Positions 1 to 8,800 of a stretch of 18,824 nucleotides of DNA are shown piece after piece; positions within the stretch are counted from its first letter, which is position 1, and each line of letters starts with the position of its first letter. The stretch covers positions 1 to 18,824 of the forward strand of contig JACMNZ010000342.1 in assembly GCA_014378285.1 (NCBI GenBank), in the 5' to 3' direction. A program made the position numbers and the translations under genes. This DNA comes from Pseudopedobacter sp. (GTDB lineage Bacteria; Bacteroidota; Bacteroidia; Sphingobacteriales; Sphingobacteriaceae). The notes beneath the pieces were generated by a model. The model was given only the letters and a program-made list of their open reading frames with translations, was not told where the DNA came from and ran no database searches.

Positions 1-81
1 AAATATGATGTTTTTAATTATTATAAAGGAATAGAAACCATTCCTTTATTTCATAAATATTTTGCTGAAATGAGCAAATAA
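1..81 (+). CDS. C-terminal end of a truncated + strand gene, function unknown
   Basis: Frame 1 is open from the first base of the window to a TAA at 79-81, giving 26 residues that end in EMSK. The start lies outside the window. The reading is supported by a terminator-like hairpin with a T tract immediately downstream in the same orientation. The tail is rich in aromatic and charged residues and has no motif I can assign to a family. It converges on the SGNH gene that ends at 123. The frame is short, so coding is likely but not certain. Confidence 0.55.
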   Translation, partial: KYDVFNYYKGIETIPLFHKYFAEMSK

Positions 82-90
82 TTTTCTTGG

Positions 91-132
91 TTAACGGATT
101 TCCATTTAGAATTAGAAATCCGTTAATTTTTT
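91..132 (+). terminator. Rho-independent terminator overlapping the end of the convergent gene
   Basis: A perfect 12-bp inverted repeat pairs 91-102 (TTAACGGATTTC) with 115-126 (GAAATCCGTTAA), leaving a 12-nt loop. Six T residues follow at 127-132 on the + strand, which suits termination of the gene ending at 81. There is no T tract on the minus side. The TAA stop codon of the minus-strand SGNH gene (123-125) sits inside the right arm, so the two converging genes share this element. Confidence 0.7.
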
Positions 133-1091
133 ACCACAAAAGATTTTAGGTCTCTTATAAAACGCTCTGTCCTTTTTTCTCTACCTTTTCCATTCAAATG
201 ATATACCGTATCATAAAATAGATCATCATTAAAAATATAATCTTCTGGCTTATTGATAAAAGTAACCGAGGATATTTTTTGATGTAAAAGTTGATTTAAA
301 TCATCGATTGCCTTTTTATTTCTTTGATACTGAGATTTAGGATAGGATACATAAGAAATTAAAAGTTTAGCATCTTTTTGTTTACATTCTGTTTCAAACT
401 GCTTAATAAGTTTAACGCTTTTATCTACTTCCAATTTTCCTATACGTTCTTTATCTCTCAGTTCTTTTAAACCTGGCAAACCTAAATGGCCTAAGTTATC
501 TCCGTATTTATCAAACTTTTCTCTATTAAAAACGGGGTCAATTTTTATGGTTTGTTCTTCAAAATGCTTTTTAAATTTGGCATAGTTGGCCAAAAACTTT
601 TCTTCAATATTAAAATGGTAGTAAACTTTTGAAGGAGGATATAGATGTTGGGTAAAACTGATTAAATCTACATCAGGTTTAAAATCATCTAGGTAAAGAG
701 TATATTCTAAACATAAAACGATGATATCTCCTTTTCTTATGAATGGTTTAACCTCGTTTAACATAAACTCTAACCCCAAACCAGCATGTAAGCCCATATT
801 AATTACGTTTACATTTAGCTTATCCACAATCGTTTGACTATTTAAACCAAACGTTAAATTAGAACCACCAATTAAGATTAACCTATTACTATCAATTTTA
901 TTTAAGCGGTGATGCTTATCAATAATCGCCGCTAGGTAATCTGTTTTTGGGTTATATTTTCTTTTAAGAGTTAAGGACAGAGAAAAGAAAACCAAACTTA
1001 AAACGGCTAAAAAAACAACAGATTTTATGATAAATTTTTTCAAATCTTTAAAATTGGAAATAAATAAACTGTCTGTTATCAAAAACTCCAC
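123..1091 (-). CDS. Membrane-anchored SGNH/AlgX-DltD-like protein, probable O-acetylation partner of the adjacent MBOAT
   Basis: This 322-residue protein probably acts with the upstream MBOAT enzyme to move acetyl (or other acyl) groups onto an extracytoplasmic glycan. One hydrophobic segment at about residues 20-40 would anchor it, with the rest in the periplasm. After it comes LILIGGSNLTFGL (71-83), where Ser77 fits the SGNH nucleophile position. Near the C terminus, D294 and H298 within DTVYHLNGKG fit the catalytic Asp/His region. The start is a GTG at 1091, which places the first 44 nt inside the 3' end of the MBOAT gene and implies translational coupling. The first internal Met is at residue 109, past the membrane segment and Ser77, so it is not a credible start. 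The SGNH assignment rests on motifs alone, and the polysaccharide substrate is not shown by the sequence. Confidence 0.75.
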   Translation of the reverse strand: MEFLITDSLFISNFKDLKKFIIKSVVFLAVLSLVFFSLSLTLKRKYNPKTDYLAAIIDKHHRLNKIDSNRLILIGGSNLTFGLNSQTIVDKLNVNVINMGLHAGLGLEFMLNEVKPFIRKGDIIVLCLEYTLYLDDFKPDVDLISFTQHLYPPSKVYYHFNIEEKFLANYAKFKKHFEEQTIKIDPVFNREKFDKYGDNLGHLGLPGLKELRDKERIGKLEVDKSVKLIKQFETECKQKDAKLLISYVSYPKSQYQRNKKAIDDLNQLLHQKISSVTFINKPEDYIFNDDLFYDTVYHLNGKGREKRTERFIRDLKSFVVKN

Positions 1092-2493
1092 AAACCATAA
1101 TGGTTAAAGCAACCACAAAATAAGTTGTCCATCTAAATGCCATCGGTTTTGAGGTAAACCAATAAGCAATATCATATTTATCCTTATAATAATTGATTGT
1201 TTCTAAAAAGATAATTAAACCCAAGGCAAAAAACTTAGAAATTCCCAAATATTCAAAAATAGGTAGATTGTTAATTAGGTTAAAAACTATTTCTTTAAAA
1301 CCGCTCCATAGATGAGTAATTACGTACAAAGCGATAGGAAAATTATCTGCCCTAAAAAATATCCAAGCAAACCCTACCAAAATAAAAGTAATGAGAGTAG
1401 GTAGGAATGTGATTTTATCTAAGTATAATTTTTTGCTCCATTTGTTACGAAAATTTGTAGTTATGGTTCCGCAAATAATAAAAATACCATGTAAAGCACC
1501 CCAAATAACAAATGTCCAGCTAGCTCCATGCCATAATCCACTCACTAAAAAAACAATGAAGATATTCAAGTAATAACGCGGAATAGCTACCCTGTTTCCA
1601 CCTAAAGGAATATAAAGATAATCTTTAAACCAAGTAGAGAGTGAGATATGCCACCTTGTCCAAAACTCTTGTACACTTTTGGATTGATAAGGGCTTCTAA
1701 AATTGGTCATTAATTTAAAACCCATTACTCTTGCAGCACCAATTGCCATATCAGAATAGCCGGAAAAATCACAAAATATTTGAAAGGCGAAAAATACTGT
1801 TGCTATAATTAAGCTTGAATCTTTGTGGCCTTGAGGATTATTGTAGACCGTATCCACTAAAATAGCTAACCTATCGGCGATAACTACTTTCTTGAATAGT
1901 CCCCAAATCATTAATCTTAAACCGCTTGATACTCTATCATAATCAAAATCAAACTTTTCTCTAAATTGATGTAGTAGATTTTGAGGTCGCTCTATTGGCC
2001 CTGCAACTAATTGTGGGTAAAACATGACATAGAGCGAATATATTCCAAAATGCCGTTCTGCTTTTTGATTCCCACGGTAAACCTCAATGGTATAGCTCAT
2101 GGCTTGGAAAGTATGAAATGATAAACCGACTGGCAATAAAATAGATAAATAGGGGATAGGGTCTTGCAAACCAAAACCTTTCATTAAAAAAGAAAAGTTA
2201 TCATTTAAAAAATTGAAGTATTTAAATATTGCTAAAACCCCAATATTTGCAATTAAACTCATTACCAAAAAAAGTTTTCTCCTTTTGCCTTCAGAATTTT
2301 CGATATAAATACCCGCTATGTAATCTATAACGATGGTAAAACCTAGGATTAAAATATAAATTGGCACAAATGCCATGTAAAAATAGCAGCTACTTGCTAA
2401 TAATAAAATCCATCTTTTACTGTAGGGAAGAGCAAAATAAAGTGAGGTAACTATGATAAAAAAGAATAGGAAATGAAATGAATTAAAAAGCAT
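1048..2493 (-). CDS. MBOAT family O-acyltransferase (AlgI-like)
   Basis: This 481-residue polytopic inner-membrane protein belongs to the MBOAT/AlgI family, which passes acyl groups across the membrane for O-acetylation of exopolysaccharide or other surface glycans. Family signatures are clear: PVGLSFHTFQ (121-130), the QLVAGPIERP stretch (161-170), a CDFSGYSDMAIG stretch (241-252), RWHISLSTWF (280-289) and SGLWHGASW (318-326). H322 in the last motif matches the conserved active-site histidine, and H282 is the second conserved His. The length is normal for AlgI relatives. It is the first gene of a two-gene operon, overlapping the SGNH gene by 44 nt, with a good Bacteroidota promoter just upstream. 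The start is ATG at 2491-2493. The family is certain; the substrate is unknown, since no glycan-synthesis genes lie within the window. Confidence 0.93.
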   Translation of the reverse strand: MLFNSFHFLFFFIIVTSLYFALPYSKRWILLLASSCYFYMAFVPIYILILGFTIVIDYIAGIYIENSEGKRRKLFLVMSLIANIGVLAIFKYFNFLNDNFSFLMKGFGLQDPIPYLSILLPVGLSFHTFQAMSYTIEVYRGNQKAERHFGIYSLYVMFYPQLVAGPIERPQNLLHQFREKFDFDYDRVSSGLRLMIWGLFKKVVIADRLAILVDTVYNNPQGHKDSSLIIATVFFAFQIFCDFSGYSDMAIGAARVMGFKLMTNFRSPYQSKSVQEFWTRWHISLSTWFKDYLYIPLGGNRVAIPRYYLNIFIVFLVSGLWHGASWTFVIWGALHGIFIICGTITTNFRNKWSKKLYLDKITFLPTLITFILVGFAWIFFRADNFPIALYVITHLWSGFKEIVFNLINNLPIFEYLGISKFFALGLIIFLETINYYKDKYDIAYWFTSKPMAFRWTTYFVVALTIMVCGVFDNRQFIYFQF

Positions 2494-2538
2494 ATTCTTT
2501 TTTAAATGTCTTTAATCTAGTTTTAACGAGATTAGATT

Positions 2539-2568
2539 CAAATATATTAAATAAACATTTAAAGCAAA
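2539..2568 (-). promoter_or_regulatory. Bacteroidota-type promoter for the MBOAT/SGNH operon
   Basis: On the minus strand, TATATTTG (2539-2546) matches the -7 consensus TAnnTTTG. It is preceded by TTTG (2565-2568) at an 18-nt spacing, matching the -33 element. Transcription would begin a few bases downstream of 2539, giving a leader of roughly 40 nt before the ATG at 2493. This follows from the consensus only. Confidence 0.55.
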
Positions 2569-2594
2569 TTTTTTATATAATTATTAAGATCAAC

Positions 2595-2624
2595 AAAAAA
2601 AGTCTCGTCTAAACGAGACTTTTT
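2595..2624 (-). terminator. Rho-independent terminator after the single-chain transketolase
   Basis: A 12-bp inverted repeat pairs 2597-2608 (AAAAAGTCTCGT) with 2613-2624 (ACGAGACTTTTT) around a 4-nt loop. It lies 19 nt past the transketolase stop codon, and the A run at 2595-2601 becomes a T tract on the minus strand. A/T runs flank both sides, so it could work in either direction, but only the minus-strand transketolase feeds into it. Confidence 0.85.
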
Positions 2625-2643
2625 ATAATAAATGCTGTAAAAG

Positions 2644-4485
2644 TTATTTCAATAATTTTTTCACTTTTTTAACTATATGCTTGGCGTCGATTTCTGCTGC
2701 ATCTAATAATTGAGATTTTTCTCCTGATGATGAAATTTTTGTAACCGCCATTTTTATTATTTTAATATTTTCTTTAGCCAAAGCAGATGAAACAAAATCG
2801 CCAAAACCTCCATGGGCATAATGATCCTCTACAGTGATAACAATAGATTTATTAGTTTTTGATGCACAGTTTTTCAAAGTTTCAGCATCAATTGGATTGA
2901 TAGAATAACAATCAACCACCCTAACATTAATATTGTCTTTTTTTAATTCTTTTGCAGCTTTTAAGGCTTCAAAAACTGTAATTCCTGTCGCAGCAATAGT
3001 TAGATAATCTTCTTGAGATTGTTGAACTATCTTAGAGCCACCAATTTTAAAAGTTTCGTCTTCCGTATACAGTATTGGAGTTTTTGGACGTAAAGTTCTC
3101 ATGTAACTAATCCCTTGATGATTAATCATTAAGGGAACCAATTTATCTGTAGATACAGCATCACTTGGTTGTAAGATAATTACATCAGGTTCTGCACCAA
3201 AAAAAGCAATATCCTCTAAACCCATTTGAGATGGCCCATCCTCGCCTATGGAAACACCCACATGGGAACCAATAAATTTAATATTAGCTTCAGAAACTCT
3301 TGCTATTCTAATTTGGTCAGCAGCTCTAGTAAAAAATGCTGCAAATGTTGCTACAAAGGGGATCTTCCCTAATCTAGATAAGCCTGCAGCAACAGAAACC
3401 ATATTTTGCTCTGCTATAAAACATTCAACAAATCTTTCTGGATAAGCCTTATAAAAATCTAAAGTATAAGTAGAGTTTTTAACATCGCCATCTAAACCGT
3501 ATAAATTAATATTTGATTTACCTAACTCAGTAAAAACTTCGCCAAAAACCTCTCTTGTGGCGTATTCTTTATTTTTATCGAATTTTAATTTTGAAAAAGA
3601 TTGTTCTTGAGGGTTGTCTGCAGACTCTGTTTTAGCAGTCATCTTCAATTCAAAACGCAGGCTTTCATCAATATTACCCAACTCTTCTAAAGCATATTCT
3701 AATTCTTCTGGTTTCAAGATCTTTCCATGCCAGCCTTCTTTATCCTCCAAAAAAGAAACTCCTTTTCCTTTTATTGTTTCAGCAACTATGGCAACAGGTT
3801 TTCCGTTAGCGTTGTTGTGTGCTTTTTCAAGTGCTTTGTCTATTTCTTCTAAATTATGTCCATCTATTTCTATCACTTCAAAACCAAAAGCTTTAAACCT
3901 ACCTGAATATTCTTTTAAGTGATGACCAAACATGGTTTCTCCACTTTGCGCCAATCGATTAATATCTAATATGGCAATCAAATTATCTAATTTGTGATAA
4001 GCAGCAAAATTTGCAGCTTCCCAAATCTGTCCTTCTGCTAATTCCCCATCACCTAAAACCACATAAGTTTTAAAAGGTAATTTTTCTCGTTTTCCAATTA
4101 ATGCCAAGCCTGCTCCGACTGATAAACCCTGACCTAAAGAACCAGTAGCGGCCTCTGTATATTTAAACTTTGGCACTGGATGACCTTCAAACTGGCTTCC
4201 AAATTTTCTCAAAGTTTTTAAACCTTCTAAGGGATAAGCTCCAGCAACTCCAAATAATGTGTAAAGCAATGGCGCTGCGTGGCCTTTAGATAAAACAAAC
4301 CTATCGTTGTATTTATTTAATGGTGCCGATAAATCATAAGTAAAATATTTATCAAATAAAACAGTAGTTACATCTGCTATTGATAAGCAAGAGGTTGGAT
4401 GACCGGAGCCAGCTTCGGAAGTAGAAACCATACACCATTTACGTACTAATTTTGCTTTTTCTTTTAATAATTCTAAGTTTTTCAT
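2644..4485 (-). CDS. tkt: Transketolase, single-chain, metazoan-like
   Basis: This cytoplasmic thiamine diphosphate enzyme transfers two-carbon ketol units in the non-oxidative pentose phosphate pathway. At 613 residues it is near the size of animal transketolase and shorter than E. coli TktA (about 660). The N-terminal PP domain has SGHP (27-30), KGHA (67-70), TGSLGQG (114-120) and the diphosphate/Mg motif from GDGE (145-148) to N176. The Pyr domain starts near residue 305 and has AEQNMVSVAAGL (358-369), with E359 in the position that activates the cofactor, plus GEDGPSQM (414-421). A C-terminal domain follows from about 485. The segment at 172-183 resembles the animal 'LDINRLGQSDPA' signature. 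A charged linker of about 25 residues (281-305) joins the halves. It is a single gene with its own terminator, transcribed divergently from efp. A second, split transketolase lies at 16344-18251. Confidence 0.95.
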   Translation of the reverse strand: MKNLELLKEKAKLVRKWCMVSTSEAGSGHPTSCLSIADVTTVLFDKYFTYDLSAPLNKYNDRFVLSKGHAAPLLYTLFGVAGAYPLEGLKTLRKFGSQFEGHPVPKFKYTEAATGSLGQGLSVGAGLALIGKREKLPFKTYVVLGDGELAEGQIWEAANFAAYHKLDNLIAILDINRLAQSGETMFGHHLKEYSGRFKAFGFEVIEIDGHNLEEIDKALEKAHNNANGKPVAIVAETIKGKGVSFLEDKEGWHGKILKPEELEYALEELGNIDESLRFELKMTAKTESADNPQEQSFSKLKFDKNKEYATREVFGEVFTELGKSNINLYGLDGDVKNSTYTLDFYKAYPERFVECFIAEQNMVSVAAGLSRLGKIPFVATFAAFFTRAADQIRIARVSEANIKFIGSHVGVSIGEDGPSQMGLEDIAFFGAEPDVIILQPSDAVSTDKLVPLMINHQGISYMRTLRPKTPILYTEDETFKIGGSKIVQQSQEDYLTIAATGITVFEALKAAKELKKDNINVRVVDCYSINPIDAETLKNCASKTNKSIVITVEDHYAHGGFGDFVSSALAKENIKIIKMAVTKISSSGEKSQLLDAAEIDAKHIVKKVKKLLK

Positions 4486-4584
4486 ATCTAATTAACTCAA
4501 GAAATATGCCATGAGATTTTATATAGAGATATAGGAAATAGGCAGAAAAATTTAATTTCTGATTGATTACTCTTAAATAAACTA

Positions 4585-4615
4585 TTTGCATGATAGAGTT
4601 TTATCTCTATTTTTG
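4585..4615 (+). promoter_or_regulatory. Bacteroidota-type promoter of efp
   Basis: TTTG (4585-4588), a 19-nt spacer and TATTTTTG (4608-4615) exactly match the Bacteroidota TTTG-N19-TAnnTTTG consensus. Transcription would start near 4620, about 15-17 nt before the ATG at 4637. This placement also excludes the longer reading of efp from a TTG at 4586, because that codon lies inside the -33 box. Confidence 0.75.
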
Positions 4616-4636
4616 CATACCGAAATAAATACAAAT

Positions 4637-5197
4637 ATGGCTAAGGCAGGAGATTTAAAAACAGGTAATATTATCCGTTTTAACGGAGAATTGGTAACTA
4701 TTGACGAACTAATCCATCGTACACCCGGAAAAGGTGGCGCTTTTTACACAGGTAAAATGCGTAGCATTAAATCTGGAAGAATTATAGAATTGCGTATGCG
4801 TACTGACGAAGAGGTTGACATTGCAAGGGTAGAGACAAAAGATTATCAATATTTATATGACGATGGTGATTTTTTTGTGGTGATGGATAACATTTCTTTT
4901 GAGCAGTTTAATGTTCCTAAAGAGCTATTTGGTAACTCTGCAAGATTTTTAAAGGAGGGTATGAATGTTTTAATTTCTATGGAAAGCGAAGAGCCTATTA
5001 TCGCAAAGGCTCCAAATAATGTGGAATTAGAAATAGTTTATACAGAACCAGCTGTAAAAGGAGATACTTCTACAAATGCTTTTAAAAATGCTACTGTAGA
5101 AACCGGAATTGAGATTAAAGTGCCTTTATTTGTAAACCAAGGAGATAAAGTGAAAGTTGATACGGCTACAGGTGCTTATATTGAAAGAGTAAAGTAA
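4637..5197 (+). CDS. efp: Elongation factor P
   Basis: EF-P binds ribosomes stalled on polyproline stretches and promotes peptide bond formation. The product is 186 residues, close to the usual 185-190, and shows the three-domain EF-P pattern: the N-terminal KOW-like domain with RTPGKGGAF (28-36), a central OB-like domain, and a C-terminal domain with FKNATVETGIEIKVPLFV and a GAYIERV ending. K32 at the tip of the PGKGG loop is where other bacteria modify the protein, by beta-lysylation in E. coli or aminopentanol in Bacillus; no modification enzyme is encoded in this window. The ATG at 4637 starts the canonical MAKAGDLKTG N terminus. An upstream in-frame TTG at 4586 would add 17 non-homologous residues and overlaps the promoter, so I reject it. 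The gene stands alone and converges on msrB. Confidence 0.97.
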   Translation: MAKAGDLKTGNIIRFNGELVTIDELIHRTPGKGGAFYTGKMRSIKSGRIIELRMRTDEEVDIARVETKDYQYLYDDGDFFVVMDNISFEQFNVPKELFGNSARFLKEGMNVLISMESEEPIIAKAPNNVELEIVYTEPAVKGDTSTNAFKNATVETGIEIKVPLFVNQGDKVKVDTATGAYIERVK

Positions 5198-5216
5198 AGA
5201 TTAATTGATTTATAAT

Positions 5217-5256
5217 AAAAAATGGCTTTCAAGATTTTCTTGAAAGCCATTTTTTT
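5217..5256. terminator. Bidirectional terminator between efp and msrB
   Basis: A perfect 18-bp inverted repeat pairs 5217-5234 with 5238-5255 around a TTT loop. The core is TGGCTTTCAAGA with its complement, and A6/T6 runs lie at the outside, so a T tract follows the stem on both strands. It sits 19 nt after the efp stop and 14 nt beyond the msrB stop, serving both convergent genes. Confidence 0.92.
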
Positions 5257-5269
5257 AAAATCTCAACTA

Positions 5270-5779
5270 TTATTTAGATGGAATAAATTTTAAAGCAGCA
5301 GAATTGATACAATATCTTATACCAGTGGGTGCGGGCCCGTCGTTAAAAACATGACCTAAGTGCAATCCTGTTTTTGCATCAACAACTTCATCCCTTGTCA
5401 TACCGTATGAAGTATCTTTAGCCCAAATTACCGCTTTATCATTAAGGGGTTTTGTAAAACTTGGCCAACCAGTACCAGAATCAAATTTATCCTCAGAACT
5501 AAATAAAGGTTCTCCCGTGGCTGCGCTTACATAAATCCCTTTTTTATGGTTATTGTAAAATTCGTTTTTAAAAGGTGGTTCTGTACCTTCTTTAACCATT
5601 ATTTCAAAAGCAATCGGTGATAAGACTGCTCTCCATTCTGCATCAGTTTTTGTTACCGGGAATTTTCCTTTTTTAGCATCAACATTTTCATTTAATGCTT
5701 TTGAGTTTGATTTATTTTGCCCGCATGCAGTTAAAGATGAAGCTGCAATAATAATGGCAAATAATATGTTCTTTTTCAT
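5270..5779 (-). CDS. msrB: Peptide-methionine (R)-S-oxide reductase MsrB, predicted lipoprotein
   Basis: MsrB reduces methionine-R-sulfoxide in oxidised proteins. The 169-residue product starts with a lipoprotein signal peptide: hydrophobic residues 5-16, then the lipobox LTAC with Cys19. The mature enzyme would therefore be lipid-anchored in the envelope. MsrB motifs are clear: GEPLFSSEDKFDSGTGWPSF (89-108), LHLGHVFNDGP (139-149) and RYCINS (155-160), where Cys157 is the catalytic residue. The zinc-binding CxxC normally found just before GxPLF is SAAT here (85-88), and position 103 before GWPSF, a Cys in many relatives, is Thr. Cys157 is the only cysteine other than the lipidated one, so zinc is unlikely and a partner reductant is needed to resolve the intermediate. 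The gene is last in a minus-strand series after the barrel protein, with a 94-nt gap and a strong terminator downstream. Confidence 0.93.
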   Translation of the reverse strand: MKKNILFAIIIAASSLTACGQNKSNSKALNENVDAKKGKFPVTKTDAEWRAVLSPIAFEIMVKEGTEPPFKNEFYNNHKKGIYVSAATGEPLFSSEDKFDSGTGWPSFTKPLNDKAVIWAKDTSYGMTRDEVVDAKTGLHLGHVFNDGPAPTGIRYCINSAALKFIPSK

Positions 5780-5873
5780 GATGATATTTAATTATTTTAA
5801 TTTATTAACGATAATTGTTAAGTCTTAGATGTTTAAAGTGACAGATTCATAACTAAAAATTATTAAACCAAAA

Positions 5874-8800
5874 TTACCAACCCGGTGAAAATGCTATGCC
5901 AAATACTGGTTTTTGTACATTACTTCTATTAAATGGGAAAGCTAAATAAGGTTCTAGTATTAGATAACCAAAAACATTTACCCTTGTAGAAATACCCGCA
6001 CTTAAAGCTGGTACTTTAACATTTGAATCGTAAACTGGATTATTATTAGGGCCAGAGGTACCTATTATCGGTGGGCTCTTTCTACCTAAATCAACTGTGT
6101 TGCCTTTATCCCAAGCTAATCCGGCATCAAAGAATAAATTCAATTCTGAGAATAAAAATTTAGATGGTATTACTGATAATTTTTCTGGTCCGGTAAATGG
6201 TAATCTTATTTCAAAATTTGCAACTGCTATTCTGTTTCCTATTAACTGATCTATATCAAAACCATCGGCTGATGTGCTACTTCCTCTGAAAAAGCTATTC
6301 GCTTCATATCCTCTTATTAAAAATGGGTAACCAATAAATAAAGGAAATATTTGATTGTTTGTATTTCCTATTCTACCAAAGCCATATAATCTACCAGCAA
6401 ATGTTACCGGCTTTGCTCTTACGTATTTTCTTAAATCTATGGTTGGCGCAGTAAATTGAAACGTCCCAAAATTTTGTTCTATCCCAATTCTGTATCTATA
6501 ACCGTTAAGTGGGGATGCAACACCCATAAAAGAGTTATCTCCTACAAATGCCGTATTCAGTTGAATATTTGTATAAGGTCTCAAAAAGAACCCACTTGTA
6601 TTCAAACTACTGATATCAACTTTCCTTCTGTCTTGAAATATTGGGAAACCAGATTGATTGTAATAGGTACTAAATCTATCAATACGATAAGAATACCTGG
6701 CAATTCCTGCTCCAAATTCTACTCTTGTTATTTTAGAAAAAGGATACGATGTAAAACCCTGTGCCGATTCCTCAAAAACTCTAATGATATCTACAAATTC
6801 CTCAAAAACATTTATTGGGCCATTTGCTGTCTCTATTTTTGCATTCGGATCAAAACCAAAGGAAGGGAATTGTTGAGGGATATGAGAAAGCGCTCCACCC
6901 CAATTCCATCTACTTTGTTGATTTACATAAGCTATTTGAGCACCAAAGTCATAAATTTCTCCGTTTACATTTGCTGCAGCAAAAATTTGGTCTCTACTTA
7001 AAATATCACTAAATATGGCCTGAACTCCTCCAGATAATCCAGTGCCAAATCTACTGGTAGAAACTCCAGCACCAGTGTTTGCGATATAATCTAGTTTAAA
7101 TTTAGACTTAAATGGAATTGATTTTACTGAATCAACAGGTAAATCATTATACACCTGAAAGTTTTCTAAATTTTTATTGATGATATTAACACCTACAGAA
7201 TTTGGCGGTGGCAAGGTTGCTGCCGCTAAATTCACATAATTTGGATCAATTACCTTTGCTTTGAAGTCAGTGCTTTTGGCATTATATAGTGTATATTTTT
7301 GAGCTCTGTAATAAGAATATACAACATCATTTGTGTTAGAGATACTTAAAGCAGGCGAATTCTCTGTGATGCCGCTAATTCCAGTAAAATAATCTGTTAA
7401 CTGCTCTACTTTGCCATTGGCAATAGTATATCTGTAGAGATTTCTAAACCCATCTCGGTTAGAAAGGAAATATATTTTAGAATCGTTTTCTGCAAAAAGT
7501 GGATTAAAATTATTGGCTCCCTCAAATACATTAACCTGTTTGGTAGATTTATTTTTTAAATCCATAATAGCCATTCCCATAGGAATAGAAGCAGCAACAT
7601 TGTCGCTTTGTTCACTATATTTGTCTGTAGAGAAAACTATTTTTGTTCCATCTGCCGAGTAAGAAGGTTGGTATTGTGTATACTTGTCGTTAGTAAGTTG
7701 AGTAACTTCTTCAGAAGTGATATTGTAAGAAAACATATCACTTTGTCCGTTTTTTAATCCTGTAAAAGCAATATTATCACCATCTGGCGACCAGCTTAAA
7801 TTCCCAAATTGTTCAACATCGCCCATACCTTGCTCTAAAAGAGTACGCCCATTTTCTATATTTACGATAATCAATTTATTTCTACCTTCCGAAAAAACGC
7901 TAAACGCAAATTTTCTACTATCCGGAGACCAGGCTCCAGCAGATTCTATAAAATTAAATTCATCTATATGCCCATTACTTATTTTTGAGGTAAGTTTTCT
8001 GATTGTTTTTCCAGTACGGGCATCTGCTAAATATAAATCGATAGAAAATATATCCCTTTCAGATAAATAAGCCAGGTAATTACCATCTGGGCTGATGGCA
8101 GGAGCAACGTTCATTTTGCCTCCATTTGTTTCATCAATTATTTTTGTACCGATTGGAGTTTGTGTAGTATCTTTTAAGTAGGGTTTATAAGCATTTTCAA
8201 TAGCGCTTTTCCATAAACCTGATAATGTTTTTTCATCATATCCAAAAGTTCTTCTAATTGCCATTTGATAACCATACTTAGCCGTTGATTTAAAAAACGG
8301 GAAAATGGTAGTATCTCCATATGTAGAACCTATAAAAGACCAAAAAGCTTGTCCGTAACGATATGGGAAATATTTGCTGTTTGTGGTCAAATCCTCTAAA
8401 GTAGGAATATCATTATTTAAAACGGCATCCCTCATCCACATGGCAGTATTGGCATCAACTTTTCCAAGAGAGAGATATTCTGCCATTCCTTCTACCATCC
8501 ATAAAGGTAAATTTCCTATATTTTCTAATTGTGTAGAGTCTCCTTCTATTAAGGAATGATATTGAAAAGCGTGAACCAACTCATGACCTAATACATGACG
8601 TGTTTGCCCATTGATTTCTTGAAATGGCATTACTACCCTATTTTTCAAACCTTCGGTTACTCCACCTGTTCCCACGCCAATTTCGCCACCAATAGCAGTT
8701 GTTTGTTGAAATTCTGGAGAATTGCCATATAAAATTATTGGATTAGGTTTTTTAAAAGTGTCCCTAAATATCTGCTGGTGCAATGCATACCAAGCTTCAC

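Noticed and set aside
3614..3922. 102-codon + strand open frame opposite the single-chain transketolase
   Set aside because: It is antisense to the conserved enzyme and has no supporting signal.
4586..4636. Upstream TTG extension of efp adding 17 residues
   Set aside because: The added residues do not belong to EF-P, and the codon lies inside the -33 element of the efp promoter.
5869..5903. CAAAATTA and a CAAA further on, read as a minus-strand promoter for msrB
   Set aside because: The spacing is about 23 nt rather than 18-19 and the boxes fall in the 3' end of the upstream gene, where chance matches are likely.
6456..7001. 181-codon open frame on the + strand opposite the barrel domain
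   Set aside because: It lies wholly inside the well-supported minus-strand protein, and its translation is cysteine- and lysine-rich with no recognisable family; it is a shadow of the real frame.
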